Below are positions 34,078-42,037 of a stretch of 64,000 nucleotides of DNA, piece by piece. How positions within the stretch are numbered: the stretch's first letter is position 1; every line of letters starts with the position of its first letter. The stretch spans positions 1 through 64,000 of the forward strand of contig NZ_JACJSA010000008.1 in assembly GCF_014697545.1 (NCBI RefSeq). Reading direction: 5' to 3'. The notes beneath the pieces are model-generated. The model was not told where the DNA came from, did no database searches, and saw nothing but the letters and a program-made list of their open reading frames with translations. A program made the position numbers and the translations under genes. The stretch is from Oscillatoria sp. FACHB-1407. Its GTDB lineage: Bacteria; Cyanobacteriota; Cyanobacteriia; Elainellales; Elainellaceae.

Positions 34078-34123
34078 CATAATCTGACACAGTTGATTAT
34101 CCCCAGAACATAAGCCTGTCAAC
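34078..34123. repeat. direct repeat near the integrase, copy 1
   Basis: CATAATCTGACACA, then GATTATCCCCAGAACA, then GCCTGT and AAC. Matches 36776-36822 with few changes and the same orientation. Each copy contains ATAATC and GATTAT as an inverted pair. The gap 33896-34244 holds nothing else clear. Confidence 0.65.
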
Positions 34124-34244
34124 TCTTGTATGTAAGAGTGTGAGGGAGCAGTATCTTCATCGGTGTTATTTAACCGAATCAGGACAGCTTGAAAAAGACA
34201 GACGACTGTGGCGTGGACTTATTGAACCAATTAAGGAGATGGCA

Positions 34245-34712
34245 ATGAGTCTAGAAAAACTTAGATTTGTTAAAAACATTGATGATTCCGGTTGGGCATA
34301 CAAAGACTGGCAAAAGGGCAGCCAGCAACATCTGCATTGGTCAAAGGGGGGTGAGGCGAATGCAAACAAAGCTCAACTCGGAGATCTCGTTTTACTGGTG
34401 CAAAAACCGAATCATATTCAAGAAGCAAGAGCCACGCACCTCGTTGAGGTCACCAGCAGTGCAGCTGAAACGATCGCTGATGACAACTGGGGAATTGTCA
34501 GACAAGTTTCAGTCATTTGGGTGGCTGACTTCACCCACGAGGCATCCATTCCCAGAGATAGAGATCTGTTTGGCTGGAAACGCCAGCGACCTCAAGGCAC
34601 CAACCTGGTTGAGTTAGAGAAGGTTAAAGATGGAACATTATTCCAGTTCTGGCATTCCCCAAATATCTTTCAGCGACACGTCGCAGGAATGCTGAGACTG
34701 ATTGAGGAGTAA
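34245..34712 (+). CDS. hypothetical protein, possible PUA/EVE-like fold
   Basis: 155 aa from ATG 34245 with AAGGAG six bases upstream (other in-frame starts at 34239 and 34140). GDLVLLVQKP and ATHLVEVTS, then IWVADF and FQFWHSPNIFQRH, recall the beta barrel of EVE/PUA-like domains that read modified bases. This is a weak resemblance by eye only. Confidence 0.4.
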   Translation: MSLEKLRFVKNIDDSGWAYKDWQKGSQQHLHWSKGGEANANKAQLGDLVLLVQKPNHIQEARATHLVEVTSSAAETIADDNWGIVRQVSVIWVADFTHEASIPRDRDLFGWKRQRPQGTNLVELEKVKDGTLFQFWHSPNIFQRHVAGMLRLIEE

Positions 34713-34731
34713 GTAGCAACTTATAATCAAA

Positions 34732-34737
34732 ACACCC
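34732..34737 (+). promoter_or_regulatory. -10 box of the first antitoxin gene
   Basis: TTATAATCAAAACACCC. The same stretch (TTATAATCAAGACACCC) is at 35232 before the second antitoxin gene, so the two share a promoter or operator design. Confidence 0.45.
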
Positions 34738-34778
34738 CTCTAACTAATCGAAGCTGCGGACAATGACAGGCGATCGCC

Positions 34779-35135
34779 ATGCAAATCACAATCGACATCC
34801 CCGATGATATCGCCTCGCGCTTAGAGCCACTTAAGGATCAACTGCCTCAAATTCTGACACTTGGGTTACAAGAATTCACCGCCAATCCCTCCACTGGCTT
34901 TTCAGGGTTGACGGAAATCCTAGAGTTTTTTGCCAAGCTGCCCACCGCCCAAGAAATTCTTGATTTGCGCCTCTCCCCAACTGTTCAAGCCGAGATCGAA
35001 ACACTGCTCGAAAAGAATCGCACCGAAGGGTTCAACGAGCGCGATCGCCAACTGTGGCAGCACTATGAATTTGTCGAACATCTTGTTCGGTTGGCTAAAG
35101 CTCAAGCTTTGCTGAGACTGCAACAAGCCACATGA
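34779..35135 (+). CDS. antitoxin-like protein with orphaned partner
   Basis: 118 aa. MQITIDIPDDIASRLEPL is a typical antitoxin beta strand plus helix. The C-terminal half (EFVEHLVRLAKAQALLRLQQ) matches cyanobacterial antitoxin-like proteins usually followed by an HNH nuclease gene. Here only a 30-codon stub follows (35132-35224). Confidence 0.55.
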   Translation: MQITIDIPDDIASRLEPLKDQLPQILTLGLQEFTANPSTGFSGLTEILEFFAKLPTAQEILDLRLSPTVQAEIETLLEKNRTEGFNERDRQLWQHYEFVEHLVRLAKAQALLRLQQAT

Positions 35136-35224
35136 GCAGAACTTACATCCCCTCCCATCAGCGGTCAAGTATTTGCGTTGTCATTCCTGATTTGAGACCA
35201 GCATCACTTACGACAGGTATTTAA
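35132..35224 (+). pseudogene. truncated HNH-nuclease-like stub
   Basis: ATG overlaps the antitoxin stop (ATGA). MSRTYIPSHQR resembles the MS-TYIP start of HNH proteins, and a later CVVIPD may be the degraded CxxC-LIP segment. The frame stops after 30 codons and no HNH motif is seen. Confidence 0.4.
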
Positions 35225-35232
35225 CGGCAAAT

Positions 35233-35238
35233 TATAAT
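35233..35238 (+). promoter_or_regulatory. -10 box of the second antitoxin gene
   Basis: TATAAT, followed by CAAGACACCC as in the copy at 34732. Confidence 0.45.
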
Positions 35239-35265
35239 CAAGACACCCGCTGTCTCTAGCCCATC

Positions 35266-35517
35266 ATGAGTCGCATCCAAATCAACATCCCTGAAGAAGT
35301 CTTGATCAGCCTTAAGCAAACCCCTGACACCCTTTCTCGTGAATTGTGTTTGCTGGCTGCGGTCAAATTGTTTGAGCTAGGTCGGCTCTCATCGGGTCGA
35401 GCAGCTCAACTGGCAGGTATTTCACGAGTCGAATTCCTCAACATCCTGGGGCGTTATCAGGTTTCCCCCTTTGCCCAGAGTGCCGAAGAACTTGCTCAGG
35501 ATGTTCAAAATGCCTGA
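35266..35517 (+). CDS. UPF0175-family antitoxin
   Basis: 83 aa. Typical UPF0175 pattern: IQINIPEEVL at the start, ELCLLAAVKLFELGRLSSGRAAQLAGISR in the middle with the HTH (shown as one motif region, residues ~26-54), and F-AQSAEEL near the end. These antitoxins normally precede a PIN-like DUF3368 toxin. Here the following frame is only 16 codons. Confidence 0.8.
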   Translation: MSRIQINIPEEVLISLKQTPDTLSRELCLLAAVKLFELGRLSSGRAAQLAGISRVEFLNILGRYQVSPFAQSAEELAQDVQNA

Positions 35518-35560
35518 CCGTCAAGTTATCGTCAATACCTCGCCCTTGTCTTACCTGTAA
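35510..35560 (+). pseudogene. truncated DUF3368 (PIN-like) toxin stub
   Basis: MPDRQVIVNTSPLSYL then TAA. The VIVNTSPL-YL start, with the first catalytic Asp usually seen as D-T-S here N, is the N-terminus of DUF3368 toxins, which are ~150 aa or more. The ATG overlaps the antitoxin gene end as in intact modules. The remainder is gone; the integrase stop follows at 35607. Confidence 0.6.
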
Positions 35561-35606
35561 CCACACACCAGCCCTGGCAATTCTACGCAGTATCCCTTAG
35601 CCTCAC

Positions 35607-36737
35607 CTACAACGGTGCTTTCGGTGCGTTCTCCCGATTGATCAATGCCTCATACGCCCGTCGATACGTCGCTCTGTCAATCCACGCTCGATACGTCTGG
35701 ATGTGGACCTGAATCGAGTGACCCATCAAACCCGCCGCCAGATCCGGAGGCAACGAGAACTCAAAACACCGCCGAGCGTAGCAGTGTCGCAGGTCATACG
35801 GTTTGAAAGGGAGCTTGCGATCGTAAAACTCCCCCGATATCTTCGTGCCAATCTTCGCATTAGACAAATTCTCGACATTTTGCAGATTGGGCAGTTTGCG
35901 ATCGCCCAACCCCCACTTCTCAGCCCACTCAGGATAAAGCGGATAGACAAATCGCTCCGTCTTCGTCTTATTGCTATCCGGCACAATGATGACCGGGAAC
36001 TCAGACAAATCCGCTAAAAACACCTCATGCGGACGCAACCCATAACAGGCAATCATCCCCAAAACCCAACGCCACCCCTCATGCTTCAGCCCATCTCTCA
36101 CCTGCACAATCAACGAATCTGGAGGCAGCGATCGCGGGTTAACACGCTTTGCAGAATAAGAGCCAACCAAATGCCCAAACTCAACCGACAGACCCGCAAA
36201 CTTAGCCAAACGCGATAAAACCTGCACCGTTCGCTTACGATTACGAGAGTCAGCAGGAGTCTGTTCTATAACTTGTATCAGTAATTCCGTTGTCAGTGAC
36301 TTGTTAGCAGGCAGTTTGTTAAACGTGGTGCGATAGTCCTTGTTCCACGTCGTTTGACTTTGAGAATTGCGATCGCGCCGATTCCAATAATCCTCCTCAT
36401 ATCGCCTCACCCATTCAGCCACAGATATTCTAGATTCTGATTCAGAATCATCCTGCTCTAACCAATCCTTCCAAGCAAAACGCCCCGCATCCAAATCATT
36501 CGCCAGCTCCCGCGCCCGTCGCTCCGCAAACTGTAACCCAGCAGGCGTTGCCTTCACCCCCAATGCTATCTTCTGCCTGTAAGGTTGCCGCCCTGCCTCC
36601 TTCGCTGGCAACGTCGCTCGTAGGGAAAGCGTACCGCCACGACGTTCGATCGCCACTTTAATCAGCGCAGATTTCAGCCGCCCATTAGCCTGATTAATTC
36701 GCTTGTCGATTTCCACTGGGTACAAATTTGTGTACAA
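35607..36737 (-). CDS. tyrosine recombinase (island integrase)
   Basis: 376 aa from TTG 36737 (a GTG at 36716 is possible). Catalytic set visible: Arg in CYGLRPHE (~245), H-x-x-R in YDLRHCYARR (~318), His in MGHS (~341) and Tyr in HIQTYRAWI (~350). The N-terminus carries an arm-binding-like region. The start of the gene is 99 bases from the 3' end of tRNA-Cys, the usual layout for tRNA-targeting islands. The palindrome GATTCTGATTCAGAATC lies inside the gene. Confidence 0.85.
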   Translation of the reverse strand: MYTNLYPVEIDKRINQANGRLKSALIKVAIERRGGTLSLRATLPAKEAGRQPYRQKIALGVKATPAGLQFAERRARELANDLDAGRFAWKDWLEQDDSESESRISVAEWVRRYEEDYWNRRDRNSQSQTTWNKDYRTTFNKLPANKSLTTELLIQVIEQTPADSRNRKRTVQVLSRLAKFAGLSVEFGHLVGSYSAKRVNPRSLPPDSLIVQVRDGLKHEGWRWVLGMIACYGLRPHEVFLADLSEFPVIIVPDSNKTKTERFVYPLYPEWAEKWGLGDRKLPNLQNVENLSNAKIGTKISGEFYDRKLPFKPYDLRHCYARRCFEFSLPPDLAAGLMGHSIQVHIQTYRAWIDRATYRRAYEALINRENAPKAPL

Positions 36738-36775
36738 ATTGCTGGCTAATTATGGCATTATTCACCACTTTCAGA

Positions 36776-36822
36776 CATAATCTGACACACTGAGATTATC
36801 CCCAGAACACTTGCCCTGTAAC
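36776..36822. repeat. direct repeat near the integrase, copy 2
   Basis: CATAATCTGACACA, GATTATCCCCAGAACA and CCCTGTAAC; partner of 34078-34123. It sits between the integrase start and tRNA-Cys, so it could be an arm-type recombinase site or an operator of int. Confidence 0.65.
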
Positions 36823-36835
36823 GTTTTTCCTTAAA

Positions 36836-36906
<71 letters not shown>

Positions 36907-36960
36907 ATGATTTCACAGTCTATCATTATATCTGAATTCTTCTTCTTTCTGACGCAAATC

Positions 36961-37734
36961 ATGATTTTTCACTCGGCAAAACCATCACTTTGCATTGCCC
37001 AAATTAGCGATACTCATCTATTTGCGACCGAAGGCCAAAAAATGTTAGGAGTAGCAACTGCCCTGTCTTGTCAGGTTGTGGTGCGATCGCTTCAGGCGTT
37101 GCAGCCTCAACCAGATGTGTTGCTGATGACGGGAGACTTATCTCAGGACGAGACTCCTGAATCCTATAAACGGTTATGCCAAATGATCTCGCCATTAGGG
37201 ATTCCGGCTTACTGGATACCGGGGAATCATGACGTTCCGATGGTGATGCAGGAGGTGTTGCAGAGCGACTCAATCTCAGCAGACAAGAGTTTTCAAGCGG
37301 GGGGATGGAGTTTCGTCCTGCTTGATTCAGCGGTTGCCGGACAGACCGACGGAGCGTTGTCGGTTGAGACGCTGGCGTGGTTAGAGGCGCAGTTAGAGGC
37401 AGAGCGCGATCGCCCCACACTGGTAGCCCTCCATCATCCACCACTGCCAATCGCCTCCGAGTGGATGGATAGAATCGGGTTGCAAAACCCAGCGGATCTG
37501 TTTCAAGTGCTCGATCGCCATCCACAAGTCAAAGTGGTGGTGTTTGGTCACATTCACCAGGCATTTGAGGCAGACCGCAATGGGGTGAAATATTTGGGCG
37601 TACCATCAACCTGTGTGCAGTTTGAGCCAAAGGCGAGGGATTTCACAGTGGATGAAATGCAACCAGGATTTCGCCTGTTGACACTGCACTCGGATGGTAG
37701 TTTTGCCACACGGGTAGAGCGGGTCAATTTGTAG
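36961..37734 (+). CDS. CpdA-like metallophosphoesterase
   Basis: 257 aa from ATG 36961; longer in-frame starts run into the tRNA. Metal-binding motifs in order: QISDTHL, TGDLSQD, GNHD, ALHHPP and FGHIHQ. This is the pattern of 3',5'-cyclic AMP phosphodiesterases and relatives. First chromosomal gene outside the island. Confidence 0.85.
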   Translation: MIFHSAKPSLCIAQISDTHLFATEGQKMLGVATALSCQVVVRSLQALQPQPDVLLMTGDLSQDETPESYKRLCQMISPLGIPAYWIPGNHDVPMVMQEVLQSDSISADKSFQAGGWSFVLLDSAVAGQTDGALSVETLAWLEAQLEAERDRPTLVALHHPPLPIASEWMDRIGLQNPADLFQVLDRHPQVKVVVFGHIHQAFEADRNGVKYLGVPSTCVQFEPKARDFTVDEMQPGFRLLTLHSDGSFATRVERVNL

Positions 37735-37787
37735 GGGAGTGGGGAATGGGGAATGGGGAGTAGGGAGAGGCGCGATTGATCGCGTCT
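37734..37787. repeat. GGGGAAT/GGGGAGT heptamer repeats plus palindrome
   Basis: A run of GGGGAGT/GGGGAAT-type heptamers is followed directly by AGGCGCGATTGATCGCGTCT (37768-37787), member 3 of the palindrome family. The same composite occurs near 50826 and 56286. Confidence 0.65.
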
Positions 37788-37876
37788 GTAAGGCAATGAG
37801 GGGTAGAGGAGTAGAGGGGGAGAAGCCAATCTCTATCACTCCCCTAATCCATTACTTAGTCTTTAGCATTCAGTCC

Positions 37877-39433
37877 TCAACGCACGCTGACAAATCGTTC
37901 TTGAGCGATCGCCCGCAAATTTTCGACTTCTTCACGACGCGATACAGAAAGGGGAATCGTGGATTTGATGGTTTGCAACAGCAGGTTAGTGTCGAGGGGT
38001 TGATTCAAATACAACGCATGGTAGAGGGACGCAATCACTACCTGTTCGATTTCGGCACCGCTAAAACCATCGGTTGCCGCGACCAGAGCAGCAAAGTCAA
38101 ACTGTCTTGGGGTTTGTTTGCGGCGCAGCAGGTGCGTTTGCAGAATGACGCCCCGCTCCTGTTCGTTGGGCAGATCAACAAAGAAAACTTCATCAAAGCG
38201 TCCTTTTCGGAGCAGTTCGGGGGGTACCTGAGACAGGTCATTGGCAGTCGCGACGACGAACACCTCCTGGGATTTTTCTTGCATCCAGGTGAGCAGTGAG
38301 CCAAACAAGCGACGACTCAAGCCACCATCAGAATCACCTGTGCTAGTGGTAAAGCTTTTCTCAATTTCGTCAATCCACAACACGGCAGGTGCCATAGTTT
38401 CAGCCAGGGCGATTGCCTGTCGAAAGTTCTTTTCCGATTCGCCGATGTATTTGTCATAGAGCCTTCCAGCATCAAGTTTGAGCAGGGGCAGTCTCCAGGA
38501 CTGGGCAATGGTTTTGGCAGCCAGAGATTTGCCGCACCCCTGAATGCCAACAATCAGAATCCCTTTGGGAGGGGTCAGGTTTAGCTCTTGTGCCTGTTCG
38601 CTGAAGCCGACCTTGGCGTGATCAAGCCAGCGTTTGAGTCCGGCAAAGCCTCCCAGATTCACGGGTTTCTCATTGACCGGGAAATATTCTAAAACGCCCC
38701 CTTCCCGAATCATCTGGGCTTTGCGGTGCAAGATTCTACCGACATCATCAATACTTAATTTGCCATCCTCTAAAGCGGCAAAAGTAATTGCCTGTCGGGC
38801 TTGCTTGAGGGTCATGCCGACCAATGCTTTGACCAACGACTGCATTTCTAGCTCGATCGGTTCTGACTGCAAGCGGTTTCGGCTTTTCAGCGATCGCATC
38901 ACTTCTAACACGGCTTGATGCAATTCATCCAAACCAGGCAGCTTGAGATCAAAGTAGACCGCATCGTGGGCAATCTCTGGTGGCAGTTGCACGGTGTCAC
39001 CCGACACGACGAGGGCTGAAGCAGACTGGGAAAACTGCTGAGTGATCTCCCGAAACTGTCGCACCAACACAGGGTCGTCTTCCAGGTGGGGCGCAAAGTC
39101 CTTCAACCAAAACACTGCTTTGGTGGTCATATCTTGAATATGTTTCAGAGCTTTGAGGGGATCATCCGTTCCCTCGACCGCAGCAGGGCGATTTTGCCCA
39201 GGGGGAGCGCACTCATTGACCCACGGAGCTTGCATGGAACCGGGCGATCGTACGATGCCTTGCGTCGCACTCCACTCAAACAGGGGCATATTCATATCGC
39301 GTGTCACCGCTTGTAACAGAGCCTGCGCCCGCTCTTCTTCAACCGTCTCAATCACAATCAACGGATGAAAGGACATGATCAACGTTTGAATGTTGCGAAT
39401 GCTGTTGGAGAGCAGAGTGCTAGAAGACGGCAT
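37877..39433 (-). CDS. ycf46: Ycf46-type AAA+ ATPase
   Basis: 518 aa. N-terminal ~250 residues are the Ycf46-specific region; the AAA+ module has Walker A GIQGCGKS (~295), Walker B VLWIDEIE (~352) and the arginine-containing RKGRFDEVFF segment (~410). Ycf46 is conserved in cyanobacteria and some plastids and has been linked to inorganic carbon use. Starts at ATG 39433, though inner Met are possible. Confidence 0.85.
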   Translation of the reverse strand: MPSSSTLLSNSIRNIQTLIMSFHPLIVIETVEEERAQALLQAVTRDMNMPLFEWSATQGIVRSPGSMQAPWVNECAPPGQNRPAAVEGTDDPLKALKHIQDMTTKAVFWLKDFAPHLEDDPVLVRQFREITQQFSQSASALVVSGDTVQLPPEIAHDAVYFDLKLPGLDELHQAVLEVMRSLKSRNRLQSEPIELEMQSLVKALVGMTLKQARQAITFAALEDGKLSIDDVGRILHRKAQMIREGGVLEYFPVNEKPVNLGGFAGLKRWLDHAKVGFSEQAQELNLTPPKGILIVGIQGCGKSLAAKTIAQSWRLPLLKLDAGRLYDKYIGESEKNFRQAIALAETMAPAVLWIDEIEKSFTTSTGDSDGGLSRRLFGSLLTWMQEKSQEVFVVATANDLSQVPPELLRKGRFDEVFFVDLPNEQERGVILQTHLLRRKQTPRQFDFAALVAATDGFSGAEIEQVVIASLYHALYLNQPLDTNLLLQTIKSTIPLSVSRREEVENLRAIAQERFVSVR

Positions 39434-39648
39434 AGGGGAAATGGGTAAGGGGAGTGGACTACTCTCAAAATTCCCCTCTGTCTCACAAAATTCCGTACTA
39501 TCTACGATAATTTTTGGCTGAGTCGCCTTCTATAGCTACCGCCACTTGATTTAGGACAGTTAACCAGGTGCATTCCTGGCTAGAAGCAGCCTTGCGGCAA
39601 AATATATAGCCGTAGTCATCTCAGTTAAGACAAGGCACTCAACAGGAC

Positions 39649-39668
39649 AGACGCGATTAATCGCGTCT
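39649..39668. repeat. 20-bp palindrome family, member 4 (perfect)
   Basis: AGACGCGATTAATCGCGTCT, perfect 20-bp palindrome. In the 39434-39995 gene-free interval. Confidence 0.75.
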
Positions 39669-39710
39669 CTCTCGACAGGGCTCAAATTCAATGTCGTAAG
39701 GGTTTTGGCG

Positions 39711-39819
39711 ATCGCTGTAGCTTTGGTCAGAAAGCTTAAGGCAATGGCAATGGATCAAACCCTGATGCTGGGAAAGCTTTCTGACTCACCTCCACCCCAT
39801 CAAATGGGGCTACGGCTAT
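39711..39819 (-). repeat. MITE-like repeat, copy 1 (inverted)
   Basis: GCTTTGGTCAGAAAGCTTAAG (first 20 bases) near one end and GACTCACCTCCACCCCATC near the other, with an internal GCTTTCTGAC. It is the reverse complement of the elements at 44402-44498 and 62158-62260. Confidence 0.65.
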
Positions 39820-39995
39820 ACTCCCCCCTCCCAAGTGATTAATAGAAACATGATTCCCATGCCTCATTGCCTGAAGCCTTCTGTTTGGCGGCTGGGAGCG
39901 TCAGCCCACTTCCTATTTCCTCAAGATCTCTCACCGAAACACCACTAATCGTTCGTTGATCGTTAATATGTCATTAGAGTTTTGGGAAGTGTGCC

Positions 39996-40871
39996 GTGTT
40001 TAACAAGCGATATCGTTGGCTAACCGTGACTATATTGGCGATCGCCACCCTCGCTTTTTCAGGATTTTTGCTCCTGTCGATCTTTGCGCCGTTGTTTGGA
40101 GGGGGTCTAGCCGGATCTCCATCTCCAGCGGCGTCAAGGGCTGCGTCGCCGCAAGCCGATCTGGAGGCACAAGCGAAGGGATACGAACTAGTCCTACAAC
40201 GAGAACCCGACAATCAAACGGCACTGAGAGGGTTAATCGACATTCGCATCCAACAGGGCAACATTGAGGCGACGATCGCCCCTCTGGAAAAGCTGGCGGA
40301 GTTGAATCCTGATCAGCCGGAATATCAGGTATTGCTGGCACAGGCAAAACAACGCATTGGCGATCGCGAAGGGGCAGCGCAAGCCTATCGCAGCATCTTG
40401 TCAACTCGTCCGGGTGACTTGAATGCGTTGCAAGGATTGGTGGATTTGATGTTAGAGCAAGACCGTCCACAGGCGGCGATCGGCTTGTTGCAAGACACGC
40501 TCAAAACCGCTGACGAAGCGAATCGCATCCAACCGGGCAGCGTAGATGTTACCTCTGTGCAACTGCTGTTAGGGCGGGTCTACGCCGAGGAGGGACGCTT
40601 TGAAGAGGCGATCGCGGTGTATGACCAATCGATTGAGAGCGATGGGCAAGACTTCCGTCCGGTGTTAGGCAAAGCTCTCGTCTTACAAAGCCAGGGCAAA
40701 AATGAAGAAGCACAGCCCCTGTTTGTCAGTGCGGCGGCTCTGGCTCCAGCCCAATACAAAGACCAGATTAATCAAATTGCGGCGGGTGCGTCTCCGTCTC
40801 CGGCAGCGGCTCCCAGTTCTGCTCCCAGTGCTGAAGCCAGCCCTGCCCCCGCTGAGTCTCCTGCTCCCTAG
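39996..40871 (+). CDS. membrane-anchored TPR protein
   Basis: 291 aa from GTG 39996. N-terminal membrane helix (residues 8-34), then four to five TPR units from ~60 (KGYELVLQREPDNQTALRGL) to ~250, and a Pro/Ala/Ser-rich tail. A shorter paralogue is at 49379-49735 (shared ELVLQREPN-N-TAL-GL and AIAPLEKL). Likely a protein-interaction scaffold on the cytoplasmic or thylakoid membrane. Followed closely by the aldolase gene. Confidence 0.75.
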   Translation: MFNKRYRWLTVTILAIATLAFSGFLLLSIFAPLFGGGLAGSPSPAASRAASPQADLEAQAKGYELVLQREPDNQTALRGLIDIRIQQGNIEATIAPLEKLAELNPDQPEYQVLLAQAKQRIGDREGAAQAYRSILSTRPGDLNALQGLVDLMLEQDRPQAAIGLLQDTLKTADEANRIQPGSVDVTSVQLLLGRVYAEEGRFEEAIAVYDQSIESDGQDFRPVLGKALVLQSQGKNEEAQPLFVSAAALAPAQYKDQINQIAAGASPSPAAAPSSAPSAEASPAPAESPAP

Positions 40872-40880
40872 ATTGGTGTT

Positions 40881-41936
40881 ATGAATTTTGCTAGTGACAA
40901 CGTAACTGGAGTGTCTCCAGAAATCATGGCAGCACTCGCGGCTGCCAACGAGGGTAGTTCCATGCCCTATGGGGCAGATGCCATCAGCCAGCGGCTCAAT
41001 GCCCAATTCTCAGAGTTATTTGAGACAGAGGTGGTCGTCTTTCCGGTGGCAACGGGTTCTGCGGCTAATGCATTGGCTCTGTCAGTCATGTCGCCGCCCT
41101 ATGGCGCGATATACTGTCACCCGGAGGCTCACATCAATGTGGATGAGTGCGGTGCGCCCGAACTCTATACAGGTGGAGCAAAGCTGGTGTTGTTGCCCGG
41201 TGTGAATGGCAAGATAGACGCGGCTACGCTGGAAAGCACCGTGAGCCAAGCCGGAGCGGGGGTGGTGCATAGCGTTCAACCTGCGGCGGTGAGTCTGACC
41301 CAGGCAACAGAAGCGGGGACGGTCTATTCCGTCACAGAGGTACAGGCGATCGCTCAGGTTGCCCATGCTCATCACCTGTCGCTGCACATGGATGGAGCCC
41401 GATTTGCCAATGCCGTTGTCCGGTTGGGATGCGCTCCAGCGGATATCACCTGGCGAGCCGGGGTGGATGTGCTTTCGTTTGGAGCCACCAAAAATGGAGC
41501 CATGGCAGCGGAAGCAGTGGTTTTCTTTAACTCGGCTCTCAGCGAAACCTTTGGTTATCGGCGCAAACGGGGCGGACACCTGTTCTCCAAGATGCGGTTC
41601 CTCTCAGCCCAACTGGAGGCTTACATTACCAATGATCTCTGGCTCAAAAACGCCACCCACGCCAATCAGATGGCGGCGAAGCTGTCTCACGGCTTATCCA
41701 CGGTTCCCCAGGTGGAGTTGTGCTACCCCGTTGAGGCAAACGAGATCTTTGTCCGCTTTCCAGAGGCGATCGCCAACGGTCTACTCAGTCAGGGCTTCCG
41801 GTTCTATCATCAACCTACCCCCAATCACACGATTACGGCTCGACTGGTCACCGCCTTTAACACCCGCGAAGCTGACGTAACCGCCTTTGTCGAAGCGGCT
41901 CATCGCTATGCCACTCCGGTTGAAGCCCTCAGTTAA
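40881..41936 (+). CDS. low-specificity threonine aldolase
   Basis: 351 aa. PLP enzyme; the Lys is in SFGATKNGAM (~198), with HMDGARFANAV (~170) upstream for cofactor contacts and PYGADAISQRLN at the start. Splits L-threonine or related beta-hydroxy amino acids into glycine and aldehyde. Nine bases after the TPR gene stop, so probably co-transcribed. Confidence 0.85.
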   Translation: MNFASDNVTGVSPEIMAALAAANEGSSMPYGADAISQRLNAQFSELFETEVVVFPVATGSAANALALSVMSPPYGAIYCHPEAHINVDECGAPELYTGGAKLVLLPGVNGKIDAATLESTVSQAGAGVVHSVQPAAVSLTQATEAGTVYSVTEVQAIAQVAHAHHLSLHMDGARFANAVVRLGCAPADITWRAGVDVLSFGATKNGAMAAEAVVFFNSALSETFGYRRKRGGHLFSKMRFLSAQLEAYITNDLWLKNATHANQMAAKLSHGLSTVPQVELCYPVEANEIFVRFPEAIANGLLSQGFRFYHQPTPNHTITARLVTAFNTREADVTAFVEAAHRYATPVEALS

Positions 41937-42037
41937 AAAATTCACAATTCTATAAACCACAGATCTAGTAGTGGACTAGACTTAAAACCATGATTAAATA
42001 GCCAAGTATAACCATATCTGGAGGTCTAGATAAGGCT

